A stretch of DNA of 64,000 bases from Symbiodinium sp. CCMP2592 (lineage: Eukaryota > Sar > Dinophyceae > Suessiales > Symbiodiniaceae), in NCBI GenBank assembly GCA_905221615.1, contig CAJNDT010000145.1:1-64000 (forward strand), read 5' to 3'. This document shows, piece by piece, positions 10,050 to 18,363 of this stretch. The first letter of the stretch is position 1. The number at the start of each line of letters is the position of its first letter. The position numbers and the translations under genes were made by a program. The notes below the pieces were generated by a model. The model ran no database searches and was not told the DNA's origin. It worked only from the letters and a program-made list of their open reading frames with translations.

Positions 10050-10341
10050 CCGCCACAAGTGCTCAAGCGGCCGCGCTGAATGAGAGGTTTCGAACAGGCT
10101 TGGGGCGCAACTGCTGTGCTAGAGGTTTCAACCGGGCCCTTTTCTGAACAGTAAAGGTTTGTGTCTCCTTCTACGCCATGGTCCTCTCCCTTTTCTCACA
10201 GGAGCTGCTTTGAGCCGCCAGGTCCCAATTCCTGGGCCCAGACTCTGTTTAAAACATTGCAACACTGGGTAGGCGGTAGGGTTTCCACCTCCGCGCGGTG
10301 GAGGGAGTCATTAGGCTTCTGTCTCTTGACGAAAGTAGCGG
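10050..10341 (+). other. 5' leader of copy B
   Basis: No ORF of note. It contains two similar blocks, AGAGGTTTCGAAC and AGAGGTTTCAAC, 40-50 bp apart. No promoter could be assigned. Confidence 0.4.
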
Positions 10342-13300
10342 ATGGCGCAATTGCCAGTGCACTCACAAAACTTTGCATCTCTTCGTAAGAATTCGTTCAA
10401 GACAGCATGTAGAAGGACAGTCCGTAGTGACGGGCCCGTACCATACCGAGGGCAGGTTCTGACACCTACCCTGGTTGATCGTCTGGGGGTGCGCCCCCCA
10501 CCCACTCGAAGAGAGCTTCAGTCACAGACTGCTGACTCCCCTGCATATGGCACAGCCTCCCGCAGGGCAGGAAGGTTGGAAAGATCCATTCGAGTTCTTT
10601 CGTGGAACGCGGGCCACCTAGGCCAACAGCAATGGGGCGAACTCAAAACGTGGCTAGCAGCTGAAGCCTCTCATCACTGCGACGTCCTCATATTGCAGGA
10701 AACGCACTGGACTGAGACCAGTGAATTCAGCGTTTCTGGGTGGTACTGTATCTCCTCAGCCTCGGAGTCTACCAAACCCAACACCCGGCCTAAACAAGCA
10801 GCGAAGCGAAACACTCGGCAAGAACCGCGAGCTCCATCCACGACTCGCGCTGATGGAGTCATGATCCTATTCTCTCCCAAGTTCGTCCCCAAGAGCTTAC
10901 GCTGGAAGGAGTGGAGCCCGGGTAGGGTCTTAGAAGCTCGTGCAGACATTGCAGGTACTCGGCTGGTTGTCCTCGCGGTGTACCAACACGCTTGGTCTTC
11001 AGCCAAGACCATCCAGTCCAATAAGGATGACCGTGCTAAGGTACTATCAGTCATGTCCAAGGTGATCAAGCAGGTGCCTAAGAGGGACTCCCTTATTGTA
11101 GCAGGCGATTTTAACACTTCCCTGCGTCCGAGCTCTCCATTGGTGGGAATGCACGTGAAGCCACCCACTGAGGACCGCCCTGACGAATCCAACTTGTTTA
11201 ATCTGCTGCTCAGGCTGCGTTTGGTTGCCCTTAACACCTGGCAATGTGACCATATAGCTACCTTCTCACAAGGAGGCGTGGAGTCGCAAATTGACTTCAT
11301 TCTAACCAAAGAATCTACGGCGGGAGGCAAAGCCAAACGGTCAGCCCCTTGGGTGGACTGTCCGTTGGGCAGCTGGAAGAAAGGAGGGCATTACCCACTC
11401 AAAGCTGACGTACCCCTCCAACACCACTGGCTGCTCCCATCCCACAAGCCCAGCACGCGCCGGTATGATTCACTAGCTCTACAGGCCTCAGTCAGGGAGG
11501 AGGACGATACGGCCAAGGCCCTGCACAACTGGATCGCTTCCAGAATTGACACCTGCCAGGACCCCAAGGCATGGAATGCGTTGCTTTTGGAAGGTGCAGA
11601 ACGCTTTTTCCCAAAAATTCCCAAAAGAAGACCGATCCCGCTGGAATCGGAAACCCGTCGCATGTGGCGGGCCCGCACCCATGACAGGGCTGCGAACACC
11701 ACTCCCTCAGCACAGCTGATCGAGTCACCTAAAGCAATGGCACAGCCTCCTAATCAGAACACGCCACGTCCGCCGGAAACCGAAGCTGAGCTGGCACAAG
11801 TGGCACACCGCCAGGCTGTGAAACAAGCAAAGAAAGATCGAATTGCGAGTTTCATATCGGAGGTGGACGCGTGTCTAGCTGAAGGTGATCAACATATCTC
11901 CTTCCAGACCCTCAAAAAGCTGCAGCCTTGGCAGCCTGCGCGCAGAGCTCAGCTAAAGGACAACACAGGACATTTACTAGGTCCAGCGCAGGAACTAGCA
12001 GCCCTCAGGGACTATGCCAATCAGGTATTTGCGGCCCACCCTCCGTTACGGACAATGCATGGAGCTTTCCCTGCTTTGGAGCCGCCCAAACTAGCAGCTC
12101 ACATACATTCCATCAAGCCTAATAAAGCTGTTCCTGACGGAGCGGCACCTGCGGCTGTATGGAGACTGTGTAGCGATCTCGTTGCACCGGTCCTCTCCGA
12201 ACACGTAGCATCCAAGCAGGCCGAGGACAGTCTAGAATCCGACCTCGTAGACGCTGATCTCTGCTTAATTCCCAAGCCGGGCAAGCCCTCTGACAAACCC
12301 GCAAACCTGAGACCCCTGGGCATCCTTAGACCTGACGCTAAGGGACTGGCGGGAGCGGCCAGAGAAGCGCTTCAACCACTGACACTCTCGTTCCTCAAGC
12401 ACATGCCACAGTTCGCTTATCTACCAGGTCGGGGGCTGTCAGACGCGCTAGAACGCGTGGTGCATCACTTGCGAGAGGCTCGATCCCTGTTAGAACAGGC
12501 CCACCCCACGAGACATGCCTTGCAACAAGGCACACAGGCCCCAGCCTTAGTCGGCGGCCTCACCTTTGCTCTTGACCTCAGCCAAGCGTTTGACACTGTC
12601 TCTCGCCAAGAGATCATCGACCTTCTTCAGAGAGAAGGGGCCGATCAGGACACAGTCCATCTCGTTCAGGCTCTACATGATGGGTCTCGTTACGTCCTTC
12701 ACGCGCAGGGAGATTCCACCTCTGTTGAAACCACAGCAGGCATTAAACAAGGATGTAAGCTCGCCCCCACACTCTTCTCGTTCCTTACAGGTGACCTTTT
12801 CCGCTCTTTGGTTGACCTTTTCGGTGCTGAGCAGGTCTTGAAATTCCTGACAGGATATGCCGATGATCTCACGCTCCATCGGACTATCCGCTCTGACAAG
12901 GACCTCAGGGCCATTCATGCGCTCATCGCAGCGCTACTTGAGGAGGTCCGCAAACACCGCCTACGCGTCAACATTAGCAAGTGCGTCATCTTGGTGAAGT
13001 TAGCGGGTAGAGAATCCCAAAACGTGATGAACAAACACGGCTGCTGGATCACCAACTCCAAGGGCGAGCAGGTTCGCGGATGGCGCATAGGGCCCAATAA
13101 ATCGTTCCCCGCCTTCCAGTGGGTCTCCTGTAGCAAGTACCTGGGGGTTATGATCTCCTACAACCACTTCGAGCTGCAGTCCTTACATTACCGCATAGGG
13201 GAAGCAAAGCAAAAGCTGCATCAAGTCCGCCAGTTTGTCTACAATCGCCGGCACGCGAGCACCATGTCGAGACTTAAGGTTTGGCAAAGCACAGTCCTGA

Positions 13301-15192
13301 GCACACTGACGACAGGCCTCTCAGACGTCGGACTCAGCGAGGAGTCGGCCAAGCAGCTACGCAGTTGGCATGCTTACAAGGTGCGATCAGTGCTGAACTT
13401 GCCAGCACACACCAGCCGCATCACCACTAAGGATCTCTTCCAGCTTTATAGCATTCAGGACCCAGTTCAAGCGATGCAGGTCAAGCTCAGGAAGCGACTC
13501 CGCAAACTTGAGCGACGTGCAGCCAGAAGCCCAGATATCACAACCGATCCTTCTGTCTTGCAAGTCATCCGGGACAAGCTGCATTTCATGTCACAGCTCC
13601 CTGAAACAGTTGAGCACCCTGTAGCCCTACATGCATGCACACTCTGCGATGCCTCTTTCGAGACAGCAAACGGGTTACACTTACACAAGTCGAGAGTGCA
13701 TCCAGCCAGCATTGACCGATTTGTGCCATCAAGCTTCGATCGACAACTCCACGCGGTGGATGGGATGCCGCAATGTGCCGCTTGCATGCGCAAATTTCAT
13801 CAATGGAAAGGTCTTCGTGACCACTTGTTGTCAGGAGCATGTCCGGAACCCCAGAAGCTTCGAACTCTGAACGTGACTGACAAACACTCAAGTCACCCTG
13901 AGGTAAGGACCCTGTCCCAGCTGCGACAGGACATTGCCCAACTCCCACAACATCGAATAGCGGTGATCTCAAAGACAGCGGAGGCCCGGGTCCTGATCCA
14001 TAGGTGCCTCACGTGTGACTTCTGGACTTTCGATCACACTAAAGTCAAGTCACACTTCCGTCAGGCGCATCCTAAGGACTGGTCACGGCTGCACAAGCGT
14101 GCAGTCTCTATATGTCAGGGTTTCTCGCCTCACCTTGCCAAGGGACACCCGTGTTCATTCTGCGGTTACAAGGTCTATGATCGTAGACTGCACCCGGAAC
14201 AATGCCCCGTACTTTATCAGGTGAGCACACAGTGGCTGCGAGGGCAACCGGAGGTAGAGGAAGCCGTTACTGCTCCCCCCTCCAAGCCCCAAGAACGGTC
14301 ACTGACCCACTTCTTTAAGTCACGGTCGAATGGCACAGCCTCCAATCAGTCGAGCACAGCTCGTCACACCCCGGCAGACAAGCAGGCGTCCGATCCGCAG
14401 TCCTCAGGACAAGCGGAAATTAGACCCGAAGGAGTGCACAAACGCGCTCTGACTAACACGTCCAACTCGTGTTACGCCAATGCCCTATTCCAGGCTCTGC
14501 ATCAGATCTCGAGCTTTGGGTATGATCTAGGTGCTTTCCAGTCCGTCCTATCCCATCTAGGCGACGAGCGAGCCCCCAGATTACTGAACCTGTTCGGCTT
14601 GTTTGAATTTCGCCATGCAATCTCAGGCTGGCGACTTGACGGCAGACAGCATGATGTTTCAGAGCTGCTTCTGCATATGCAGTCCAAGCCTTTCGGCTCC
14701 CTTCAACAAACCCAGTGGCAGGGTCGTACAGATGGTGAGGTTGAGGATTCAGATGTGGGAGTCAGCCCACTCCTTCTTCCCCTCCCGCCTGGCCCTTTGT
14801 CACTCTCGACTTGCTTACGGCTGTGGGAGTCCCAGATCTTCTCCCGCGCGCTAGTCTGGTCACCTGAACTCCTAGCAATTGTGATTTGCCGCTGGCAGGA
14901 TGGAGTCAAGAACACTCAGCCGTGTCTTTGGTCAGGCCGCACCACGGTGCCTGTATGGACCTCAAGTGATGCTCGAACTCAGCGTCACTATCAGGTCATA
15001 GCAGGAGTTGCCCATTTTGGGGACTCCCTATCTTCTGGGCACTACCGCGCTTTTTGGCCAGAGGACCCAGCGGATACCACCTCTCAGGTTTGGATCTCTG
15101 ACGATTACAGGTTTCCGGAAAAGGCCTCAGCGGCCTTGAACCTGTCCATCTCCAGGAATGTCTACATGCTCTTCTTGCAACGAATTCGCTAG
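10342..15192 (+). CDS. Endonuclease-reverse transcriptase-zinc finger-USP polyprotein (copy B)
   Basis: A 1616-aa ORF; the ATG at 10342 is the first in frame and precedes the endonuclease by about 80 residues. Domain order: (1) apurinic-type endonuclease at about 82-355, with SWNAG, LILQETHW, GDFN (Asp 256), QIDFIL (Asp 318) and GGHYPL (His 350); (2) reverse transcriptase at about 560-1000, with ALDLSQAFD (Asp 745), GIKQGCKLAPT and GYADD (Tyr 839, Asp 841/842); (3) three to four Cys2His2-type fingers at about 1097-1290 (for example CTLCDASF and CAACMRKF blocks); (4) a USP-like deubiquitinase at about 1367-1610, with a Cys box NTSNSCYAN (Cys 1377), GRQHDVSE, and a His box SGHYRAFW (His 1567). 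All catalytic residues are present. The endonuclease would nick the target and the RT copy the RNA there. The USP could protect element proteins from ubiquitin-dependent turnover or process a fusion (inference). Confidence 0.9.
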   Translation: MAQLPVHSQNFASLRKNSFKTACRRTVRSDGPVPYRGQVLTPTLVDRLGVRPPPTRRELQSQTADSPAYGTASRRAGRLERSIRVLSWNAGHLGQQQWGELKTWLAAEASHHCDVLILQETHWTETSEFSVSGWYCISSASESTKPNTRPKQAAKRNTRQEPRAPSTTRADGVMILFSPKFVPKSLRWKEWSPGRVLEARADIAGTRLVVLAVYQHAWSSAKTIQSNKDDRAKVLSVMSKVIKQVPKRDSLIVAGDFNTSLRPSSPLVGMHVKPPTEDRPDESNLFNLLLRLRLVALNTWQCDHIATFSQGGVESQIDFILTKESTAGGKAKRSAPWVDCPLGSWKKGGHYPLKADVPLQHHWLLPSHKPSTRRYDSLALQASVREEDDTAKALHNWIASRIDTCQDPKAWNALLLEGAERFFPKIPKRRPIPLESETRRMWRARTHDRAANTTPSAQLIESPKAMAQPPNQNTPRPPETEAELAQVAHRQAVKQAKKDRIASFISEVDACLAEGDQHISFQTLKKLQPWQPARRAQLKDNTGHLLGPAQELAALRDYANQVFAAHPPLRTMHGAFPALEPPKLAAHIHSIKPNKAVPDGAAPAAVWRLCSDLVAPVLSEHVASKQAEDSLESDLVDADLCLIPKPGKPSDKPANLRPLGILRPDAKGLAGAAREALQPLTLSFLKHMPQFAYLPGRGLSDALERVVHHLREARSLLEQAHPTRHALQQGTQAPALVGGLTFALDLSQAFDTVSRQEIIDLLQREGADQDTVHLVQALHDGSRYVLHAQGDSTSVETTAGIKQGCKLAPTLFSFLTGDLFRSLVDLFGAEQVLKFLTGYADDLTLHRTIRSDKDLRAIHALIAALLEEVRKHRLRVNISKCVILVKLAGRESQNVMNKHGCWITNSKGEQVRGWRIGPNKSFPAFQWVSCSKYLGVMISYNHFELQSLHYRIGEAKQKLHQVRQFVYNRRHASTMSRLKVWQSTVLSTLTTGLSDVGLSEESAKQLRSWHAYKVRSVLNLPAHTSRITTKDLFQLYSIQDPVQAMQVKLRKRLRKLERRAARSPDITTDPSVLQVIRDKLHFMSQLPETVEHPVALHACTLCDASFETANGLHLHKSRVHPASIDRFVPSSFDRQLHAVDGMPQCAACMRKFHQWKGLRDHLLSGACPEPQKLRTLNVTDKHSSHPEVRTLSQLRQDIAQLPQHRIAVISKTAEARVLIHRCLTCDFWTFDHTKVKSHFRQAHPKDWSRLHKRAVSICQGFSPHLAKGHPCSFCGYKVYDRRLHPEQCPVLYQVSTQWLRGQPEVEEAVTAPPSKPQERSLTHFFKSRSNGTASNQSSTARHTPADKQASDPQSSGQAEIRPEGVHKRALTNTSNSCYANALFQALHQISSFGYDLGAFQSVLSHLGDERAPRLLNLFGLFEFRHAISGWRLDGRQHDVSELLLHMQSKPFGSLQQTQWQGRTDGEVEDSDVGVSPLLLPLPPGPLSLSTCLRLWESQIFSRALVWSPELLAIVICRWQDGVKNTQPCLWSGRTTVPVWTSSDARTQRHYQVIAGVAHFGDSLSSGHYRAFWPEDPADTTSQVWISDDYRFPEKASAALNLSISRNVYMLFLQRIR
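10519..10557 (+). repeat. CACAG mini-hairpin pair 1 (copy B)
   Basis: CAGT-CACAG-ACTG at 10519-10531 and GG-CACAG-CC at 10549-10557, loops 28 bp apart, inside the N-terminal coding region just before the endonuclease domain. Confidence 0.75.
11707..11747 (+). repeat. CACAG mini-hairpin pair 2 (copy B)
   Basis: TCAG-CACAG-CTGA at 11707-11719 and GG-CACAG-CC at 11739-11747, loops 30 bp apart. It lies in the endonuclease-RT linker. Confidence 0.75.
14332..14363 (+). repeat. CACAG mini-hairpin pair 3 (copy B)
   Basis: GG-CACAG-CC at 14332-14340 and CGAG-CACAG-CTCG at 14351-14363, loops 21 bp apart. It lies in the finger-USP linker, which is longer than in copy A. Confidence 0.75.
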
Positions 15193-15211
15193 CATCATCG
15201 CTAGGTGATGC
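15192..15211 (+). promoter_or_regulatory. Stem-loop at the RT-USP stop (copy B)
   Basis: GCATCA pairs with TGATGC around an 8-nt loop, starting at the last base of the stop codon. It is at the same position as the copy A stem-loop at 4614-4634 but has unrelated sequence. Confidence 0.5.
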
Positions 15212-15279
15212 ATTCCGGCCCAGCTTCGTCCTCAAGGGCACTGCGGGGCGCCCGTGCGTGAGAAGCCTATAGTCAATTG

Positions 15280-15322
15280 AAAGTTGGCATAGGCCACCTC
15301 ACGTCAAGGCCAAGTGCGTCAT
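15280..15322 (+). promoter_or_regulatory. Conserved intercistronic block before ORF2
   Basis: TTGGCATAGGCC followed by CACGTCAAGGCCAAG is shared with copy A (GGGCATGGCC then CACGTCAAGGCCAAG, 4711-4740), although the surrounding spacers have diverged. This suggests a signal for expressing the next gene. Confidence 0.5.
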
Positions 15323-15416
15323 GCGCGCACGCGGACATGCACATACCGCAATACTTTTTCCTCTCAATCAGCTCGCCCTCTTTTTGTATAGCTTCCGCTC
15401 CGACTACTCGGCCGGC

Positions 15417-16211
15417 ATGACCGCTTCCCCTGTCGCCGTCAAGAGTCCGGAGCACAAACGCTCCAGAAACGGTACAGACAATGAGGACGCATCGGGAATG
15501 GATTTTTCTGAAGAGCCTCCACTCGAGTCACTCTCGCCTGCGGCCAAGGCCGCTGCCCTGCCGAGGCAGCAAGACCAGCCTCGCCGCAAATCAGTCCCGA
15601 GGCAGAAAGGACCTGGTGCGATCCAAGGGTTTGGGCAAGGCACCCAGCCTCGAGCGCAATCGGGTGCCATCCAGGCGCTGAGCCCGGAAGAGCTCACCAA
15701 AGCCTTCCTTGTGCACGACGACCAAATGAGCCTGCTGCAACACCAGCTATCACTGGTGTACAAACTACCTCAAGACCATCAACTTTCGAAGGCATTAGTT
15801 GCGTCTGTGAAATCCTGGCAGGGAGGTTTGAAGAAGCTGCGCCAAGGAGAACCTCACCCCGAGGGATCATGCTCGAATGCGGTCTCCCTAGTTCTCCTCC
15901 ACGAACTGACCAAGGGCAACCCTCCAGAACACGTGGACAAGACGGAGTACGGCAAGCTCCTGAAGGTGGTGGACTCCATGATCAACATCACTACCGACAA
16001 GACCAAGCTGGCACAGGAAATAGTGCACTGCTCTGCTAAGCCGAACAAGCTCAAGACGCACGTTATCCTCGACTTCAGGGTAGCCATCTACTCTGACCTC
16101 ATGCCCTACCTCTCCCTCCTCGCCTCCCTCTTTGACTCCCATGATGGCTTTGAACGCCTGGGTCGCAAGGCGCCGGGAGGACTGGCTCGCAAGGCTCGAG
16201 GCCGTCCGTGA
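15417..16211 (+). CDS. Lys/Arg-rich ORF2 protein of unknown function (copy B)
   Basis: I chose the ATG at 15417 (MTASPVAVKSPEHKRSRNG) because it aligns with the start of the copy A homologue. About 264 aa. The N-terminal third is charged and low-complexity. The middle (about 85-235) looks helical (SPEELTKAFLVHDDQMSLL, LAQEIVHCSAKPNKLKTHV). The C terminus is the strongly conserved basic block RLGRKAPGGLARKARG. It directly follows the polyprotein gene. A nucleic-acid-binding, Gag/ORF1-like role would fit the position and basic tail but no family is recognised. Confidence 0.65.
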   Translation: MTASPVAVKSPEHKRSRNGTDNEDASGMDFSEEPPLESLSPAAKAAALPRQQDQPRRKSVPRQKGPGAIQGFGQGTQPRAQSGAIQALSPEELTKAFLVHDDQMSLLQHQLSLVYKLPQDHQLSKALVASVKSWQGGLKKLRQGEPHPEGSCSNAVSLVLLHELTKGNPPEHVDKTEYGKLLKVVDSMINITTDKTKLAQEIVHCSAKPNKLKTHVILDFRVAIYSDLMPYLSLLASLFDSHDGFERLGRKAPGGLARKARGRP

Positions 16212-16227
16212 GCTTGGCCTAGTTGAA

Positions 16228-16261
16228 GCACACAGTGCACTAACTTCCTCAGCACAGCTGA
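16228..16261 (+). repeat. CACAG mini-hairpin pair 4 (copy B)
   Basis: GCA-CACAG-TGC at 16228-16238 and TCAG-CACAG-CTGA at 16249-16261, loops 22 bp apart, starting 17 nt after the ORF2 stop. Confidence 0.8.
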
Positions 16262-16433
16262 TGTTCTGATCCGTCTTGCACTCTTCACTCTCGTACAGCG
16301 TGACTAGCAAGGCTGCTGATTCTTTCAACAAAGTTCCAGCTGCGCATCAAAACGCAGGGAGCCTTTCGTGAGCAGATCACTTCGTTCCACTTGATTTCCT
16401 GAGCGTGCCAGCCTGGCTCGAGCCCTTAGCACT

Positions 16434-16685
16434 ATGGATCTCACACGGTTTGCGGACCTACCGGGCCCTGACCAAGTCCCACATTTCCTGAATCTGGTAC
16501 ATCAGCTGGACGAGATTCTCAAGCGCAAGGCCTCGCAACTCTATACAGACCCTGGCTCGGCGTCTTCTACCAGCTCTCAGACTGCTGAACGATGCACTTT
16601 GCCCTCTGGCAAGGCCCGTCCTCCAACACCGCCAGCTCCTAAACATCGACGAACTGACGCGGCTCCAGAACAGGACGCTACGTAA
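16434..16685 (+). CDS. Small Pro-rich ORF3 protein (copy B)
   Basis: 83 aa, starting MDLTRFADLPGPDQV, with a short amphipathic segment (LVHQLDEILKRK), a Ser/Thr-rich middle and an LPSGKARPPTPPAP end shared with the copy A ORF at 5732-6040. No known domain. Probably a short disordered or adaptor-like protein; real mainly because it is kept in both copies. Confidence 0.5.
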   Translation: MDLTRFADLPGPDQVPHFLNLVHQLDEILKRKASQLYTDPGSASSTSSQTAERCTLPSGKARPPTPPAPKHRRTDAAPEQDAT

Positions 16686-16819
16686 GCTCTTCAGCGAACT
16701 AGGCACAGTCGGCGGAGCCGGCTACCAGCGAGCAAAACTCACTGCCATGCGTTTTTCCTGCTCTTGCACTCAACTGCTTTGCAACTAGGTCACAGGGCTC
16801 AAGCTACCAGTGGCAGGTA

Positions 16820-16852
16820 GCACACAGTGCAGCACGGATTCGTCACAGACGA
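16820..16852 (+). repeat. CACAG mini-hairpin pair 5 (copy B)
   Basis: GCA-CACAG-TGC at 16820-16830 and TCGT-CACAG-ACGA at 16840-16852, loops 21 bp apart, ending 20 nt before the kinase-like start. Confidence 0.8.
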
Positions 16853-16872
16853 TATCTCCCACTCACGCTGGG

Positions 16873-18093
16873 ATGGATCGTGCTCCATATCCTGATGGAG
16901 TGCATGAGGCTCTTGGTCGGAGCCATATGCCTGGACTTCGACGACCGGTTGACCCCCAAGTGACTTCCGCCATCTCACCAGAGCTCTTAGGCGTGAAGAT
17001 CGCAAAGGGATACGCCAGCGCGGTCTTCAATTCCAGTGCTGCAAACTTTGTGCTCAAGAAAGTCACGAGGCCTCAGGAAGAGTACATGGCCAGAAGAGAG
17101 TTTAGCAGATTATCGAGATTCCCGCCGATCAACACCATCATCGAGGCTTTCTGGCAGCAAGGCCCAACGCTGTTACTGCCACGTCTGTACCCTGCCCATA
17201 TCCCCTCCATGACAACGGACCATGTCGTCAATCTCGTCGCTGACATCCGGTCTGCCCTCAATGCAGTGCATTCCAGCCAACTGGTCCACGCGGACATCCA
17301 CATGGGCAACATCATGGTGCGCTACGACCCTCCCACCTATGTCCTGATTGATTTCGGCGGCACAGCGGGGGAAAGTGTTTATCCTCTCAGCTTGGGCTAC
17401 GGTGCCCTTGGCCAGGGAGGAATGCTTCATCGTCCACCTCACGAACTCATGGAGCGACCCACCAGGACCGTCAGAGGCGACTACTACAGGCTCAGCAAGA
17501 CGATCTCCGTCGAAGTCGTGGGCAACAAGTGCTGGCGCGACACTGCGTCGGGTTTCCCGATGCCCCCGAAACTCCCCAAGCACCTTCGCGTCGAGCTGGC
17601 AGAATGGGAGAATCTCGCTGGCCTCACTCCACCCAAATGGCCAGAATCTGCCTTTCCCGGAGGAAGCTGGTACGAGACTGCCATCGATCCCTCGATCACC
17701 GTGCAAGCCGGCTTGTATGATGAAACCGGCAACGTCCGACTGGCCACCGCCGTTTTCTCCTACTCCAAGCAGCAAAAATCCAATGTATCCGGGCTCTTCG
17801 GGCCAGAAGATCCCACACGGGCCTCTCTGGACTCCGGAAGCTGGGAGGAATCTGCTGCTTACGCTAGGTTCTTCCTATCTTGCAGGCTCAGGACCATGGG
17901 CAGCCACATCCGGACCATGTACACGGAGGTCCTGCCGTACCAAAAGTACAGCAACCAGGATGGCTACCTCATGCTGGAGAATGCTCTCGAGCACCCTCCA
18001 CCTCCACCACCTCCTCCGGCTGCCAGCTCGAACGAGCCAGCGCCCTCGACACCGGCTACTGAGCTGCAGGGCATTTGGGCGGAAATGGACTAG
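16873..18093 (+). CDS. Kinase-fold protein with conserved C-terminal extension (copy B)
   Basis: The ATG at 16873 (MDRAPYPDGVHEALG) is the first in-frame ATG; the frame is open further upstream without one. 406 aa. The N-terminal half carries a minimal kinase core: KGYASAVF turn, FVLKKV lysine, catalytic loop HADIHMGNIMV (Asp and Asn kept), and LIDFGG. The spacing resembles Bud32/RIO/APH-type small kinases rather than canonical Ser/Thr kinases. The C-terminal half (GSWYETAIDPSITVQAG, GSWEESAAYARFF, YSNQDGYLML) is conserved with copy A but unrecognised, and ends in a run of prolines and GIWAEMD. It would phosphorylate an unknown substrate. No signal peptide or membrane segment seen. Confidence 0.7.
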   Translation: MDRAPYPDGVHEALGRSHMPGLRRPVDPQVTSAISPELLGVKIAKGYASAVFNSSAANFVLKKVTRPQEEYMARREFSRLSRFPPINTIIEAFWQQGPTLLLPRLYPAHIPSMTTDHVVNLVADIRSALNAVHSSQLVHADIHMGNIMVRYDPPTYVLIDFGGTAGESVYPLSLGYGALGQGGMLHRPPHELMERPTRTVRGDYYRLSKTISVEVVGNKCWRDTASGFPMPPKLPKHLRVELAEWENLAGLTPPKWPESAFPGGSWYETAIDPSITVQAGLYDETGNVRLATAVFSYSKQQKSNVSGLFGPEDPTRASLDSGSWEESAAYARFFLSCRLRTMGSHIRTMYTEVLPYQKYSNQDGYLMLENALEHPPPPPPPPAASSNEPAPSTPATELQGIWAEMD

Positions 18094-18105
18094 GCTTCAA
18101 TCGCA

Positions 18106-18139
18106 GGACACAGTCCACTCAGCGGCATATGGCACAGCC
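18106..18139 (+). repeat. CACAG mini-hairpin pair 6 (copy B)
   Basis: GGA-CACAG-TCC at 18106-18116 and GG-CACAG-CC at 18131-18139, loops 24 bp apart, 13 nt after the kinase-like stop. Confidence 0.8.
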
Positions 18140-18179
18140 TCCGCCACGCGGTTACTGTAACCAATTTGTCGCGGGAATA

Positions 18180-18213
18180 GGACACAGTCCAAATCAACCT
18201 GAGTCACAGACTC
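18180..18213 (+). repeat. CACAG mini-hairpin pair 7 (copy B)
   Basis: GGA-CACAG-TCC at 18180-18190 and GAGT-CACAG-ACTC at 18201-18213, loops 22 bp apart; a second pair in the same intergenic spacer as pair 6. Confidence 0.8.
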
Positions 18214-18363
18214 TGTTCCAACGCCTACTGCCTACAGCACTGGCCTCAGCCCGAGAAAACACCTGCGCATCTGTCTTGAGCGCAGTTGTCTGCACTTTTC
18301 AGCTCCCGTTTGCTTGAGCTCAGCTTAATCTCGGCTACTGGCTCCCCACTTGCGCGGGCGCAC

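Noticed and set aside
10080-10130. AGAGGTTTCGAAC blocks as a tRNA-like B box (pol III promoter)
   Set aside because: Similarity to the B-box consensus is partial and no A box or tRNA fold was found.
10466-10486. Resemblance to the 5' end of 18S rRNA (ACCCTGGTTGATCGTC)
   Set aside because: Match is short, with differences, and lies inside an open coding frame; no further rRNA similarity follows.
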